Source: Eurosta solidaginis
Lineage: Eukaryota > Arthropoda > Insecta > Diptera > Tephritidae
Direction: 5' to 3'
DNA: 64,000 nt
Assembly (NCBI RefSeq): GCF_040869045.1
Contig: NC_090319.1
Coordinates: 387,019,601 to 387,083,600, forward strand
Shown here one piece after another: positions 44,801 to 56,800 of this stretch (positions are counted from its first letter, which is position 1; every line of letters starts with the position of its first letter). The position numbers and the translations under genes were made by a program. The notes under the pieces were generated by a model, which was given only the letters and a program-made list of their open reading frames with translations, was not told the origin of the DNA and did no database searches.

Positions 44801-47800
44801 GGACTCTTCAGTGGTCATAGTAACATGCTCAAGCAGCATATTGGGAGCAGCAGCTGCTGCGGCTGTTACCAGTGTTGCAAGATTCTTCATTTCTGATACC
44901 CCATCAGCGTCTGGTTCAACATCCAATTCAATCTCATCTTCCAACACAGCTATACCGTCGTCGCCATACATTTCTTGTTCCTGATTTTCTGGCAGTGGTG
45001 GTGGCGGTGTTTCGGTTGGTGATTTAGGTTGGTCATCGAAGAAACGTGGCATATCGTACAATTGATAACGCTCCTTCAAATACTCCTGTTGTTCGGCCGC
45101 ACTCATACCGCAAACGGTTGCAAGTGCAGCTGCTGCTGCTTCATCACCAACATTACGCGATTGCATAGCTTGAAAAGCTTGCAATATTGTTGATGTAACC
45201 TCTTGCTGTTGCTGATTTTGATGATGTTCATCATCGCCGATATTTGGAACGTGTTGTTGCTGCAAGAAATTTGCTGCCGCATTAGAAGGTGATGCCAAAG
45301 GTGAAGCTGGAGAATTATTGAGTGTAATCGAATTGTCACTACTACTCAAATCTAAGCCGCTTGTAAGCTGTTGCTGTTGTGCTGCAAATGCCATTTGTGT
45401 CATAATGACCTGCTTCGTTTGCAAACTCGGCTTAATTTCATTTGTCAGTAATAACGGCTGTGAATAAGTGAAATCGATTATATGATATTCTAAACTAGAA
45501 CTAAATTAAATCTATTGGAACTAAATTGAATCTATTGGAAGCCTAACCGAACGTTCGTACCACAAAAATGTGTTAAATGAAAAAATGCAACGCTGATACC
45601 CAGCCAAATTAAAATTGCACTATATCAATCTAGAAGGTCACATTCACAGGACTTTTTATTGTCCTTTGCTCAGGCAAAATAAGAGATAATTACCAAATTT
45701 TTAAAGATAATGGCCAATTTCTGACTTTCTTCATGATTTAGACTATCGCAAAATTACTCAAACTCGTAAAACATCTAAAAACTAAATTCCCACCTTGGAA
45801 TATCCAAACGCAAATGATAAACACAAGCTTATCCAAATATAACAAGACAACTACGACAGCAGAAACATTGAGGAAAGAATTCCTACAACTTAAAAGCGAA
45901 ATAACAGACAGAAACATTATCAGCCCAATTCTTAACGAAAATTCCGTGCGAGTTTTTTTCCCTTCTCTCATTCCTCGTATTCTAAATAAAAATTCCTTGT
46001 GAGTTTTTTCACTTCTCCCTTTCCACCTATTCTGAACAATGTTCGAAAAAGCGGAAACCGGTTATGGGAGAAAAGTAGGTATTATGAATGTGAGGGACAG
46101 GGAGATTTCTCTGCCATTTCATAGGAGTTTTTTTACTTGTTAAATTAAAGGGAATGCATCAAAATAGTTAAAGGAAATTGGTTATTTTAAGAAAGAGCAC
46201 TTATTTGTACAAATTTGTGCTAAAATATGTATTTACATTCTACCACAATATTCTTACTGTTAATACAACAACAACCACAATATTCTTTATTTTAAGTCGA
46301 AAAATATATCATAAGCAACGGAAGAGCTCTTCGCATAATTGATGCAGCCATCCAGAAATTACGCAAGGATTTTTTAAGAAGGCTTAAATAGATTTTGGCA
46401 TATGGCGAAAGGCGAACTCAACTCGACTTGGCCGCCAGAAAATTGCTTTGAAGAATGAATGCGGGCAACTCCGGCGGATTTGTGTTATCCAGCCGGGCTT
46501 CTTCTTATGATCCTCTGTTGACGTTGCTGTGGCACCAATTCATTACTCATTTCAGTGAATACCACATGAAATGCAATAATGTGCATTGATTATAACTTAT
46601 TTCTTAATTTCAAACAAATTGGAACAATAATTAAACGTTTCAATTTTTTAAACAAAATAAGAAATGCGCAACGAAATTTCAATTGACAAAACAGCTGACT
46701 TCGAAAATTCGAAATTCCTATTCCCCAATTATTCTTCTCCCTAGGAGAAAAGAATTGGAGGAATTTTTCCGCGGAAATAAAAAATCCGCGAGAATAGAAT
46801 TGGTCTGTATATACACTGATGCCTCGCAATTGCAGAATAACATAGGAATATGTGACACCACAGAAACGTCCACAATATTAATAGCAAACTGCCCAACATA
46901 CACAACGGTATACACCACGGAAATACTTGCAATTTTATCAGCCAAAAATTACACCAAGGAAATAAGAGGAAAACACGCCATCTCCTCTGACTCGCTCCAC
47001 CCCGCCAACCAAAACGTAAACAACAACGAATTCTACCCCAAACGTATTAGAAGTATACTCATAGACTTATTTCCGAAAATAGTTCTAATTTGGATCCCTG
47101 GACATACAAACATACCCGGTAACGAATATGCAGACGAAGTCGCCAAACTAGCTGCAACTTCACCAGTACATACAATACAAAACCTAAACCAAAACGACGT
47201 GTACAAATTCCAAAAAAAAAAATTAATCAAAAGACCACACAATTAATCTGGAGCCGAACATCCACATGGTACAAATTAAATAACGCAAGCAAAACTAACG
47301 TAACCTAGTTCCCAAACACAAATACCCATCAAACCCTATCCCGATTAGACCTCACAAAATACACCAGACTACGACTCGAGACACACAAAGATCTCCCATC
47401 AATACATACTCAACAACAACCTTCCCAACACTTGTACTTATTGTAGAAATAACACCCCTCTCACAATAACACATATCTTCCTCGAATGCGCTTCCTTTCA
47501 GCATTCTAGAAGTCAGGCATTCCACATCGTTAATCCAACCCACTTCCTAAATAATCCATCAATACAAAATATAGAATTAGTTATAACATTCCTAAAAAAT
47601 ACAGGACTTTATTTTTAAATTTAATAATAAACAAAAAATAAAACACTCATGTAAATATTTACAACAACCTAACTCTAAATGACCTAATGAAATATACAGC
47701 CCTATTCTGCATTTCGACTTGGATTGGAATTTTTTCGATTTGGCAATTTTGGTATTCTGTGTTCCAATCTCTTTCGATCCAACTTCGAATCGTTCGATTT

Positions 47801-50800
47801 TGTTTATTCTGCATTTCGATCGTAGTTCCGTTTTTCTAAGTGGCAAATTAGTTGGCGGAAATATATTCACACCAATTCTAAATTTTCTCGCGGAATTTTG
47901 TTCTCGCGGACTTTTTTATGCCCGCGGAAAAATTCCTGCAATTCTTTTCTACTAGGGAGAAGAATAATTGGGGAATAGGAGTTTCGAATTTTCGAAGTCA
48001 GCTGTTTTATCAATTGAAATTTCGTTGCGCATTTCTTATTTTGTTTAAAAAATTGTAAAGTTTAATTATTGTTGCCAGTTTGTTTGAAATTAAGAAATAA
48101 GGTATAAACAATGCACATTATTGCATTTAATGTGGTACTCACTGAAATAAGTAATGAATTGGTGCCGCAGCAACATCAACAGAGGAGCATAAGAAAAAGA
48201 CCGGCGGGATAACACAAATCCGCCGGAGTTGCCTGCATTCATTCTGCAAAGAAATTTTCTGGCGGCCAAGTCGAGTTGAGTTCGCCTTTCGCCATATGCC
48301 AAAATCTATTTAAGCCTTCTTAAAAAATCCTTGCGCAATTTCTGGATGGCTGCATGAAATATGCGAAGAGCTCTTCCGTTGCTTATGATATATTTTTCGA
48401 CTTAAAAATATTGTGGTTGTTGTTGTTGTTGTATTAACAGTGAGAATATTGTGGTAGAATGTAAATACAATTTTTAGCACAAATTTGTACAAATTTGTAC
48501 AAATAAGTGTTCTTTCTTAAAAGAACCAATTTCCTTTAACTATTTTGATGCATTCCCTTTAATTTAACTAGTGAAAAAACTCCTATGAAATGGTAGAGAA
48601 ATCTCCCTCTCCCTCACATTCATAATCAGCCCAATTCTAAACGAAAATTCCGTGCGAGTTTTTTCCTTCTCCCATTCCTCGTATTCTAAATAAAAATTCC
48701 TTGTGAGTTTTTTCACTTCTCCCTTTCCTCCTATTCTGAACAATGTTCGAAAAAGCGGAAACCGGTTATGGGAGAAAAGTAGGTATTATGAATGTGAGGG
48801 AGAGGGAGATTTCTCTACCATTTCATAGGAGTTTTTTCACTAGTTAATTAAAGGGAATGCATCAAAATAGTTAATGGAAATTGGTTCTTTTAAGAAAGAA
48901 CACTTATTTGTACAAACTTGTGCTAAAATATGTATTTACATTCTACCCCAATATTCTCAATGTTAATACAACAACAACAACAACCACAATATTTATTTTA
49001 AGTCGAAAAGTATATCATAAGCAACGGTAGAGCTCTTGGTATACATATTTGATGCAGCCATCCAGAAATTGTGCAAGGATTTTTTAATAAGGCTTAAATA
49101 GATTTTGGCATATGAAGAAGTAGGAATTCAACTCAACTTGGCCGCCAGAAAATTGCTTTGCTGAACGAAAGCAGGCAACTCCGGCAGATTTGTGTTATGC
49201 GGCCGTCTTCTTCTTATGTTCCGCTGTTGATGTTGCTGTGGCACCAATTCATTACTAATTTCAGTGAATACCACATGAAATGCAATTAATACTGTGCATT
49301 GTTTATATTTTATTTCTTAATTTCCAACAAATTTGCAACAATAATTAAACTTTTCAATCTTTTAAACAAAATAAGAAATGTGCAACGAAATTTCAATTGA
49401 CAAAACAGCTGACTTCGAAAATTCGAAATTCCTGTTCCCCAATTATTGTTCTCCCTAGGAGAACAGAATTGGAGGAATTTTTCCGCGGGAATAAAAAAAT
49501 CCGCGAGAACAAAATTCCGCGAGAATATTTAGAATTGGTCTGAATACCTACTTTTCTCCCATAACCGGTTTCCGCTTTTTCGAACATTGTTCCGAATAGG
49601 AGGAAAGGGAGAAGTGAAAAAACTCACAAGGAATTTTTATTTAGAATACGAGGAATGGGAGAAGGGAAAAACTCGCGTGGATTTTTCGTTTAGAATTGGG
49701 CTGATTTTCTTTTTCAGCCCAATTCTAAACGAAAATTCCGTGAGAGTTTTTTCCCTTCTCCCATTCCTCGTATTCTAAATAAAAATTCCTTTTGAGTTTT
49801 TTCACTTCTCCCTTTCCTCCTATTCTGAACAATGTTCGAAAAAGCGGAAACCGGTGATCACAAATGGCCTGAATCTATTCAACTGTATAAAACATTTTAA
49901 AACCAAAGACATCCATCTCATTTACGCCATAGGTAAATCGCTATACAAAATTATTTTTAAAAATGCCGCCGCAGCAAATAATTTTCTACTCAATCAAAAA
50001 ATTAAAGAAATAGGGCTAAAACCATTTGTACCCAGATCCGTCTTTGAAACCTATGGAGTAATTAGAAGTATTCCAATAACTTACGATGAGGAAGAATTAA
50101 AACTACATATACAATCCCATATACCAATTAACTCAGTTCAGCGTTTTATGCGCAAAAACCACACTCAAAATACATTTCTACCGACAACAACAGTTAAATT
50201 AGGCTTTATTGGAAACGACATACCAAGCATCATTACACTGGATTATTCCATAATTCCAGTTGCCTTCTTTGTTCCCCCCTTACGTCAATGTCTAAACTGC
50301 GGAAGACTTGGCCATGTTCAAAACTCATGTAAATCCAAGAAACGCTGCATCAAGTGTGGCCTCCCCCAATGCAGCAACGACAACTGCGAACAAAAATGCA
50401 TTCTTTGCACAAGTACCGAACACATTTCAACGGACAAACTGAAGTGTTCGGCATGGGAAAGGAAGCAGACAATAAATTTCGTAAAAAACATTAAAAAAAA
50501 TCTCTAGACGCGAAACTCTGGACACATACTTCTCGGACAGATCCAACCAGTTTTCACTACTGGCAGTCGACGACACACAGTTTCCCTATCTGCCAGATAA
50601 ATCACACAATACAATGGATAGGGACCTCACAGTAAACAGAAAGCTCACAAAAGTTAGGAACAACACAATACCTCAAAAAGCAAGCAATGAATCAAAGCTC
50701 AACAGACCGTCCACAAAACCTAGGGAAAAAACAAAACAGAACCAGTATACAACACAACAGAATACCTGAAGGGACGAGTTACAGAAATAGAAAAGCTGTT

Positions 50801-53800
50801 TAATGATCTTCTCAATAGTCTACAAAAGGAGGGAGTGAGAGAGCATCTAGGGGATGCTCTGGAAAAAATGGCTAAAATAAAAGAAAAATTCTACGCAAAT
50901 GCTTTAAATGAGGATATCTTAGCCATACAAGCAGGGACGGACGTCCCCTCATACTAAACCTCACCAAAGATGTTCTGCAAAGTTTACAAAAAGAACTAGG
51001 TTGCAATTTTTACAGACAACCTAGATGCATTCCAATTCCACCCCAAAGATCAAACACAAAACCAATATATTCTCTGAATCCCACGAACTAATAGGTTACA
51101 GCAACTTTGACAAATATACATAAGCGGGACTCCCAGTCATAAAGGAGACACGGTTGATAGTCGATATTCTTCCAAGAAATGCACTAAACTGTGATATTAT
51201 AACTTTAGTCAAACTCTCCAAAGAAGATCCCCTCAGAATCATAAAAAACCAATTAATACACATTTGTACGAAGCAGTACAAAATTTAGCTTTAGAAAAAC
51301 AAACCACTTCCATGTTAACCCAACAAAACATGGTTTCGGCAAATAAATTTAACCCAAAACAAATTAAATTTTTAAACAGAACTCGTTTTGGATGCACCTA
51401 TCATGGTGCTTACCTACATCAAACAAAATCTATGTGAATGTGGGGAAATAAAAATAAGTACACCCACAAAACACTAGACCATAGACTCCTTGATACGTCC
51501 GAATAGGCCTTTACATTTTCAAATAACTATACCACCGTTGGGCAGATTTTTCAGGGCTTTGACTCAAACAGAATCACAAAACCTACAGAATTCTGTACCA
51601 AAGCAAAAATGACATGGTAAAAGAAATACTTAAAGTACATCATCAAAAGATGTTTCGCATATATATATAAACCAATTGTACTAGTACCGATCACATATCC
51701 TCCATGTATCCTACTAATCCTAATAATAACATAATTGATCAATAAAAACAAAAATAAAAAACGCACTAGGAATAATAGAAATTACTGAACCACAGTATGG
51801 CATCACTATTCCTGACTTTTGGAAATACATAACACGCTGTCAAGCACAAAATCTATCACATTTGGATATGCATATACTATCTACACGCTCGTGTAGCTAT
51901 CAAATCTTGCGAACCAGAAGCAAATACACAAAGAATTTTAATTACAATTGGAATGATAAATTAGTAAATTCATGGCGAAATTCTGCACTTTCGTGTAGAA
52001 AATCAAATCGCAGAACTACCAAACAAGAGAAATACCTGGCGTGTGGAGATACATTCTCTGGCCAACAAGTTTAAACCAAAACAAAAAAAAAGCAGAGCGT
52101 AGAACGGGAACGTAATCGAAATGCAAAATAGGGGTGATAAATGCATATGTATATTTAAAATTGAAATTACGATTTTTCTTAACTTGTAATTTTAATTATA
52201 AGCTACAGCTTTTTATAATAATAATAATAAAATTACTCAACTAAGTGAATTTTTAATAAAAGCTGAAGTAAAATTTTAATAATAATTACAAATACCAAAA
52301 TGATTATAGTGGTGCAAAATAGCGTCCACCATACTCTGTTTCTTTTTTACGCGTAAAATAATACTACAAATTACTCAAAACACGTAAAATAATACACCTG
52401 GCAATGTCATGAATTTATTTACATCAATCAACGCTAATAAACACTCGAACCTGGCGTATTCGGAACGAATAGGTTATATGCATAGAAAAAACCTCTTGGT
52501 TATAAAGTTTATATTTTGTTGGAAAATAATTGAAGGCTGATAGGAGTTATGGTGCAGTTAAAATTGCAGATATCTGCAGATTTCTTTCTAGAGCCTATAA
52601 AATCCAATTCCACGCAAATTTTAGTTTTAGTTCGCTTTATGTTATTGCTGTTGTATTAACGATAAAGACACTCCCCGAAACCCAGCGGGTTAGGGGGTCA
52701 GAATATACCCGCGGTAGGTATGCCTGTCGTAAGTGTCGTATGTGTTTGTTCATATGTTTTCTGAGAATAATAGTAGGCTTCTTATCGGCTGTGTATACAG
52801 ACCGAATCGACTAGTAGATTTTTCCGCGTTTATTGAATTTCTTCAATCGTTACTATTAGACTATGACAATATTATCATCGCTGGAGATTTTAATAGTAAC
52901 CTACTGGTGGATGCCTCTTTAAAACAAAGCATGGAATCTCTGGGACTTTTTCCCACAAACTGTGCTATACCAACGCATTTCACAAATACTAACTCTTCTC
53001 TATTAGATTTATTTTTTGTCAATGATCTTCATAAAGTAATTCACTACACGCAACTATCCGCCTCCTGCTTCTCAAAACACGACCTGATATTCCTAAACTA
53101 CAACTTCCAAACATCATGTAGGCCAAGTTCGTCAGCGTATCGCGATTACAGAAGTATAGATTATTATTCTCTTGCTGAGTCCGTTGAGTCGGTTGAATGG
53201 AGCTTGATTCGTACGTTAACATCGGTTGATGGCCAGACAAAGTTTCTGCAGGATAACATAAGTAAGTTATTCGATGATCACGTTCCACTAAAAATAAAGA
53301 CACCTAAATACAAGAATAGCCCTTGGTTCAATGCTACATTAAAACACCTTATCCACCTTCGTAACCAAGCCTACTCACGGTGGAAAAGGTACAAAACAGT
53401 CGAAGCGCATACATAGCTGCTTTAAAACAGCTCGGCTTACTGCAAACAAAGCCATAAGGCTGGCTAAGGCAAATTATTTTAAGTATAAGTTTAGTTCTGC
53501 TTTGAATACAAAAGAAAAGTGGAACAAAATCAAACAAATAGGAATTGGTAAGTCAAAAAGTGACCTGTCTCATCCGCCTAATGTCGACATCAACAATACT
53601 TTTGTAAGACTACCAAACTCAGCCGACAATGTGTGTATTGATAACTACTCCGTGCGTGTTAATGTTGACACTAGCTCTTTCGAGTTTGTTTGTGTCGATA
53701 ATTGTGATGTTGTCCAAGCCATACTATCTGTGAAGTCTAACGCAATGGGGCTTGATGGTATATGTTCAAAGTTTTTAAAAGTCATTCTTCCCAAAATCCT

Positions 53801-56800
53801 TCCCCACATTACTTACTTGGTCAACTCAATTTTGACGACCGATGTCTTCCCAATATACTGGAAATCCATAAAACAAATCCGTAATCCGTAAACAAAATAA
53901 TGAGTATCGACCAATAGCCATACTCCTTTCCTATCTAAGGTCGTTGAACGTATTCTACATGGGCAAATCGTATCATATGTACATGAATACAAGCTCCTGT
54001 CAGACAGTCAGTCCGGTTTTAGGTTAAAGCGGAGCTGTACAACGGCACTATTATCTGTGACAGAAGAAATTCGTGAGCGAGTGGATGAAAGTTACATTGA
54101 CTCCTTAACACTTCTTGACCACTCTAAAGCTTTTCATTCTGTAGACCACACTCTGCTCTGTAGGAAGCTGGTAAACTTATTTAACTTCTCTGGTCATGCA
54201 GTTGCCCTTATAAGATCATATCTTGGCGAAAGGACTCAAGCAGTATGTATAGATGGTGAAAAGTCTGACTTCCAACATGTCTTAAGAGGCGTCCCTCAAG
54301 GCTCTATCCTGGGTCCTCTGTTATTTTTTCTGTATATCAATGACTTACCCGATGTCCTTAAGTATTGTAATGTTCATATCTACGCTGATGATGTGCAGTT
54401 GTTTACGTGTTGTCCTCGTGATCAAACTAGCTTGTGCATAAGTAACTTAAACCACGATTTGAATCAAATATTTTCATGGGCTAATATGAATGGCTTATGT
54501 ATAAACCCGAATATGTCAAAATGTATTGTTATTCATAGGAGGTCTTTTCCCACTAATGATTTAGAGAATGTAGTGTTCGACAATTCCGTTATAGAATACG
54601 TAGATACGGCGAAAAACTTAGGTGTAATTTTTAACAAAACATTGACATGGAAAGACCATATTTTTAGAACTGTTGGAAAAGTGTATGGAATGCTACGTAC
54701 ACTATGGTTAACACAGTATTTCACGCCTTTGCACATAAGACTACTTCTGGCTAAAGCGTACTTAATACCTACGCTACTCCATGGTTGTGTGATTTACTCA
54801 AACTGTGACTATCTGTGCAAGAACAAACTAAATGTTGTTTACAACAACATTGCTAGATATGTTTATGGGTTGAAAAGACTTGACCACGTATCACAACATG
54901 CTGAAAGGTTGCTAAACATTTCTTTCCAAAATCTTTTAAAAGTCAAAACACTGTCCTTCCTCAATAAATTGATACACACGAAGGAACCTGACTATCTATA
55001 TCGTACTGTCGTGAATCAAAGGGCCCAGGGAGTAAAACCCCCTGGTGGTCGAGGAAGCTCTCGGAAATGAGGAAAACCGTGCGCAAACTCTTCAACCAAG
55101 CGAGACGCACGGGAAACTGGGAGCAGTACACAGCAAATCTAACAACATATAACAAAGAGATTAGGAAAGCTAAAAGAGAGAGCTTCAGGAAATTTTGCGA
55201 GGGCATAACAGATGTTCCAGAGGCAGCAAGGCTTCATAAAGCCCTAGCCAAGGACCAAAGGGAGACGCGATTATCGATGAAACTCCCCGATGGAACCTAT
55301 ACAAGGACAGAGGAGGAAAGAGCACATGCCCTGCTTGCAGCGCACTTCCCGGACGCATCCTCGGAAACCTCGCCGGAGGAGGTTCGAGAGGTAAGACCGA
55401 CACCCACAGATTGGAACCTCGCCAAAGAACTCTTCAGCGACAGCACAGTTAAGTGGGCAGTAAGGTCTTTCCAGAGCTACAAATCTCCGGGAGTGGATGG
55501 CATATATCCAGCCTTTCTGCAGCAGGGAGAGGAATTGATCCCACACCTGGCCAGGATTATGAGGGATAGCCTCGCACTGGCATACATCCCAACAGTGTGG
55601 AGAAGAGCAAAAGTGGTCTTTATACCTAAAGTGGCAAAAAAGGACTACTCTAGCCCAAAGTCCTTTAGGCCTATAAGCCTGACATCCTTTGCTCTGAAAG
55701 CAATGGAGAAAATTGTAGACCACGAGATCAGATCAAAGGTTCTCGATAGAATGCCACTACATCGAGATCAGCATGCATATAGGACAGGCAGGTCGACAGA
55801 AACTGCATTGTATCAACTGTCCACAGAAATCCAAAGTGCGTTCGAGTGCGGGGAGATAACGCTATGCGCATTTTTGGACATAGAGGGGGCTTTCGACAAC
55901 ACGACACACGAAAGTGTGAATCGGGCACTCGAGAGAAGAGAGATACAACGTCCAATCCGTATGTGGATAAACGCCTTATTGCGTACGAGGACTGCCGAAA
56001 CCTCAAGTGGGGACGGTACAGTAGAGATCAAAACAACGAAAGGATGTCCGCAAGGGGGCGTCCTGTCACCCCTGCTGTGGAGCCTGGTAGTAGATGAACT
56101 TCTACAGAGGCTCTCAGAAAACGGAATCCGATGTCAGGGGTACGCGGATGATATTGTTATCATTGTAAGGGGCAAATTTGAGAGCACCCTTTGCGACATA
56201 ATGCAAAGGGCATTGAGGCTAACGAAAGAATGGTGTAATGAGGTAGGGCTAAGTATCAACCCTAACAAGACATCCATTGTGCCCTTCACCAGGAAAACTG
56301 GAAGGGATTAGGCAAATCACAATGGAGGGAGTACAGATGGAGTACACGACTGAGGTGAAATACTTGGGAGTCACGTTTGACTCTAAGCTCTTATGGAGGA
56401 AACACGTCGACAATACCATATCAAAGGCTACAAGAGCAATAATGGTGTGCAGACGTATTGCAGGAAGATCCTGGGGATGCAGCCCAAAGATCCTAAGATG
56501 GATGTACACTATGATAGTGAGACCTATCATAGTGTACGGAGCAGTTGCGTGGGCATCAAGGACAACCATGGTGACCGTACAAAAATCACTCACGAAGCTT
56601 CAACGCTTAGCGTGTGTCTGCATTACGGGAGCTATGCGAACATGCCCGACGGCAGCAATAGAGGTGCTGATTGAGTTAACGCCTCTACATATAATAATTG
56701 AGCAGGCAGCCAGGAGAACTTTAGTAAACATAGCTAAAGAGGGATATGGAAGAGGCAAAGTGATACAGTCACGGAGCATGGCGAAGCTGCAGGAGCAGAT

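Noticed and set aside
45740..50957. One rearranged I-like element covering both fragments
   Set aside because: The 3' part (RNase H) precedes the 5' part (ORF1) on the same strand, so they are more simply two insertions.
51000..52080. Degenerate retroviral-type envelope remnant
   Set aside because: A hydrophobic segment near 51700 is suggestive, but there is no continuous frame, no recognisable cleavage or fusion motif, and no adjoining pol.
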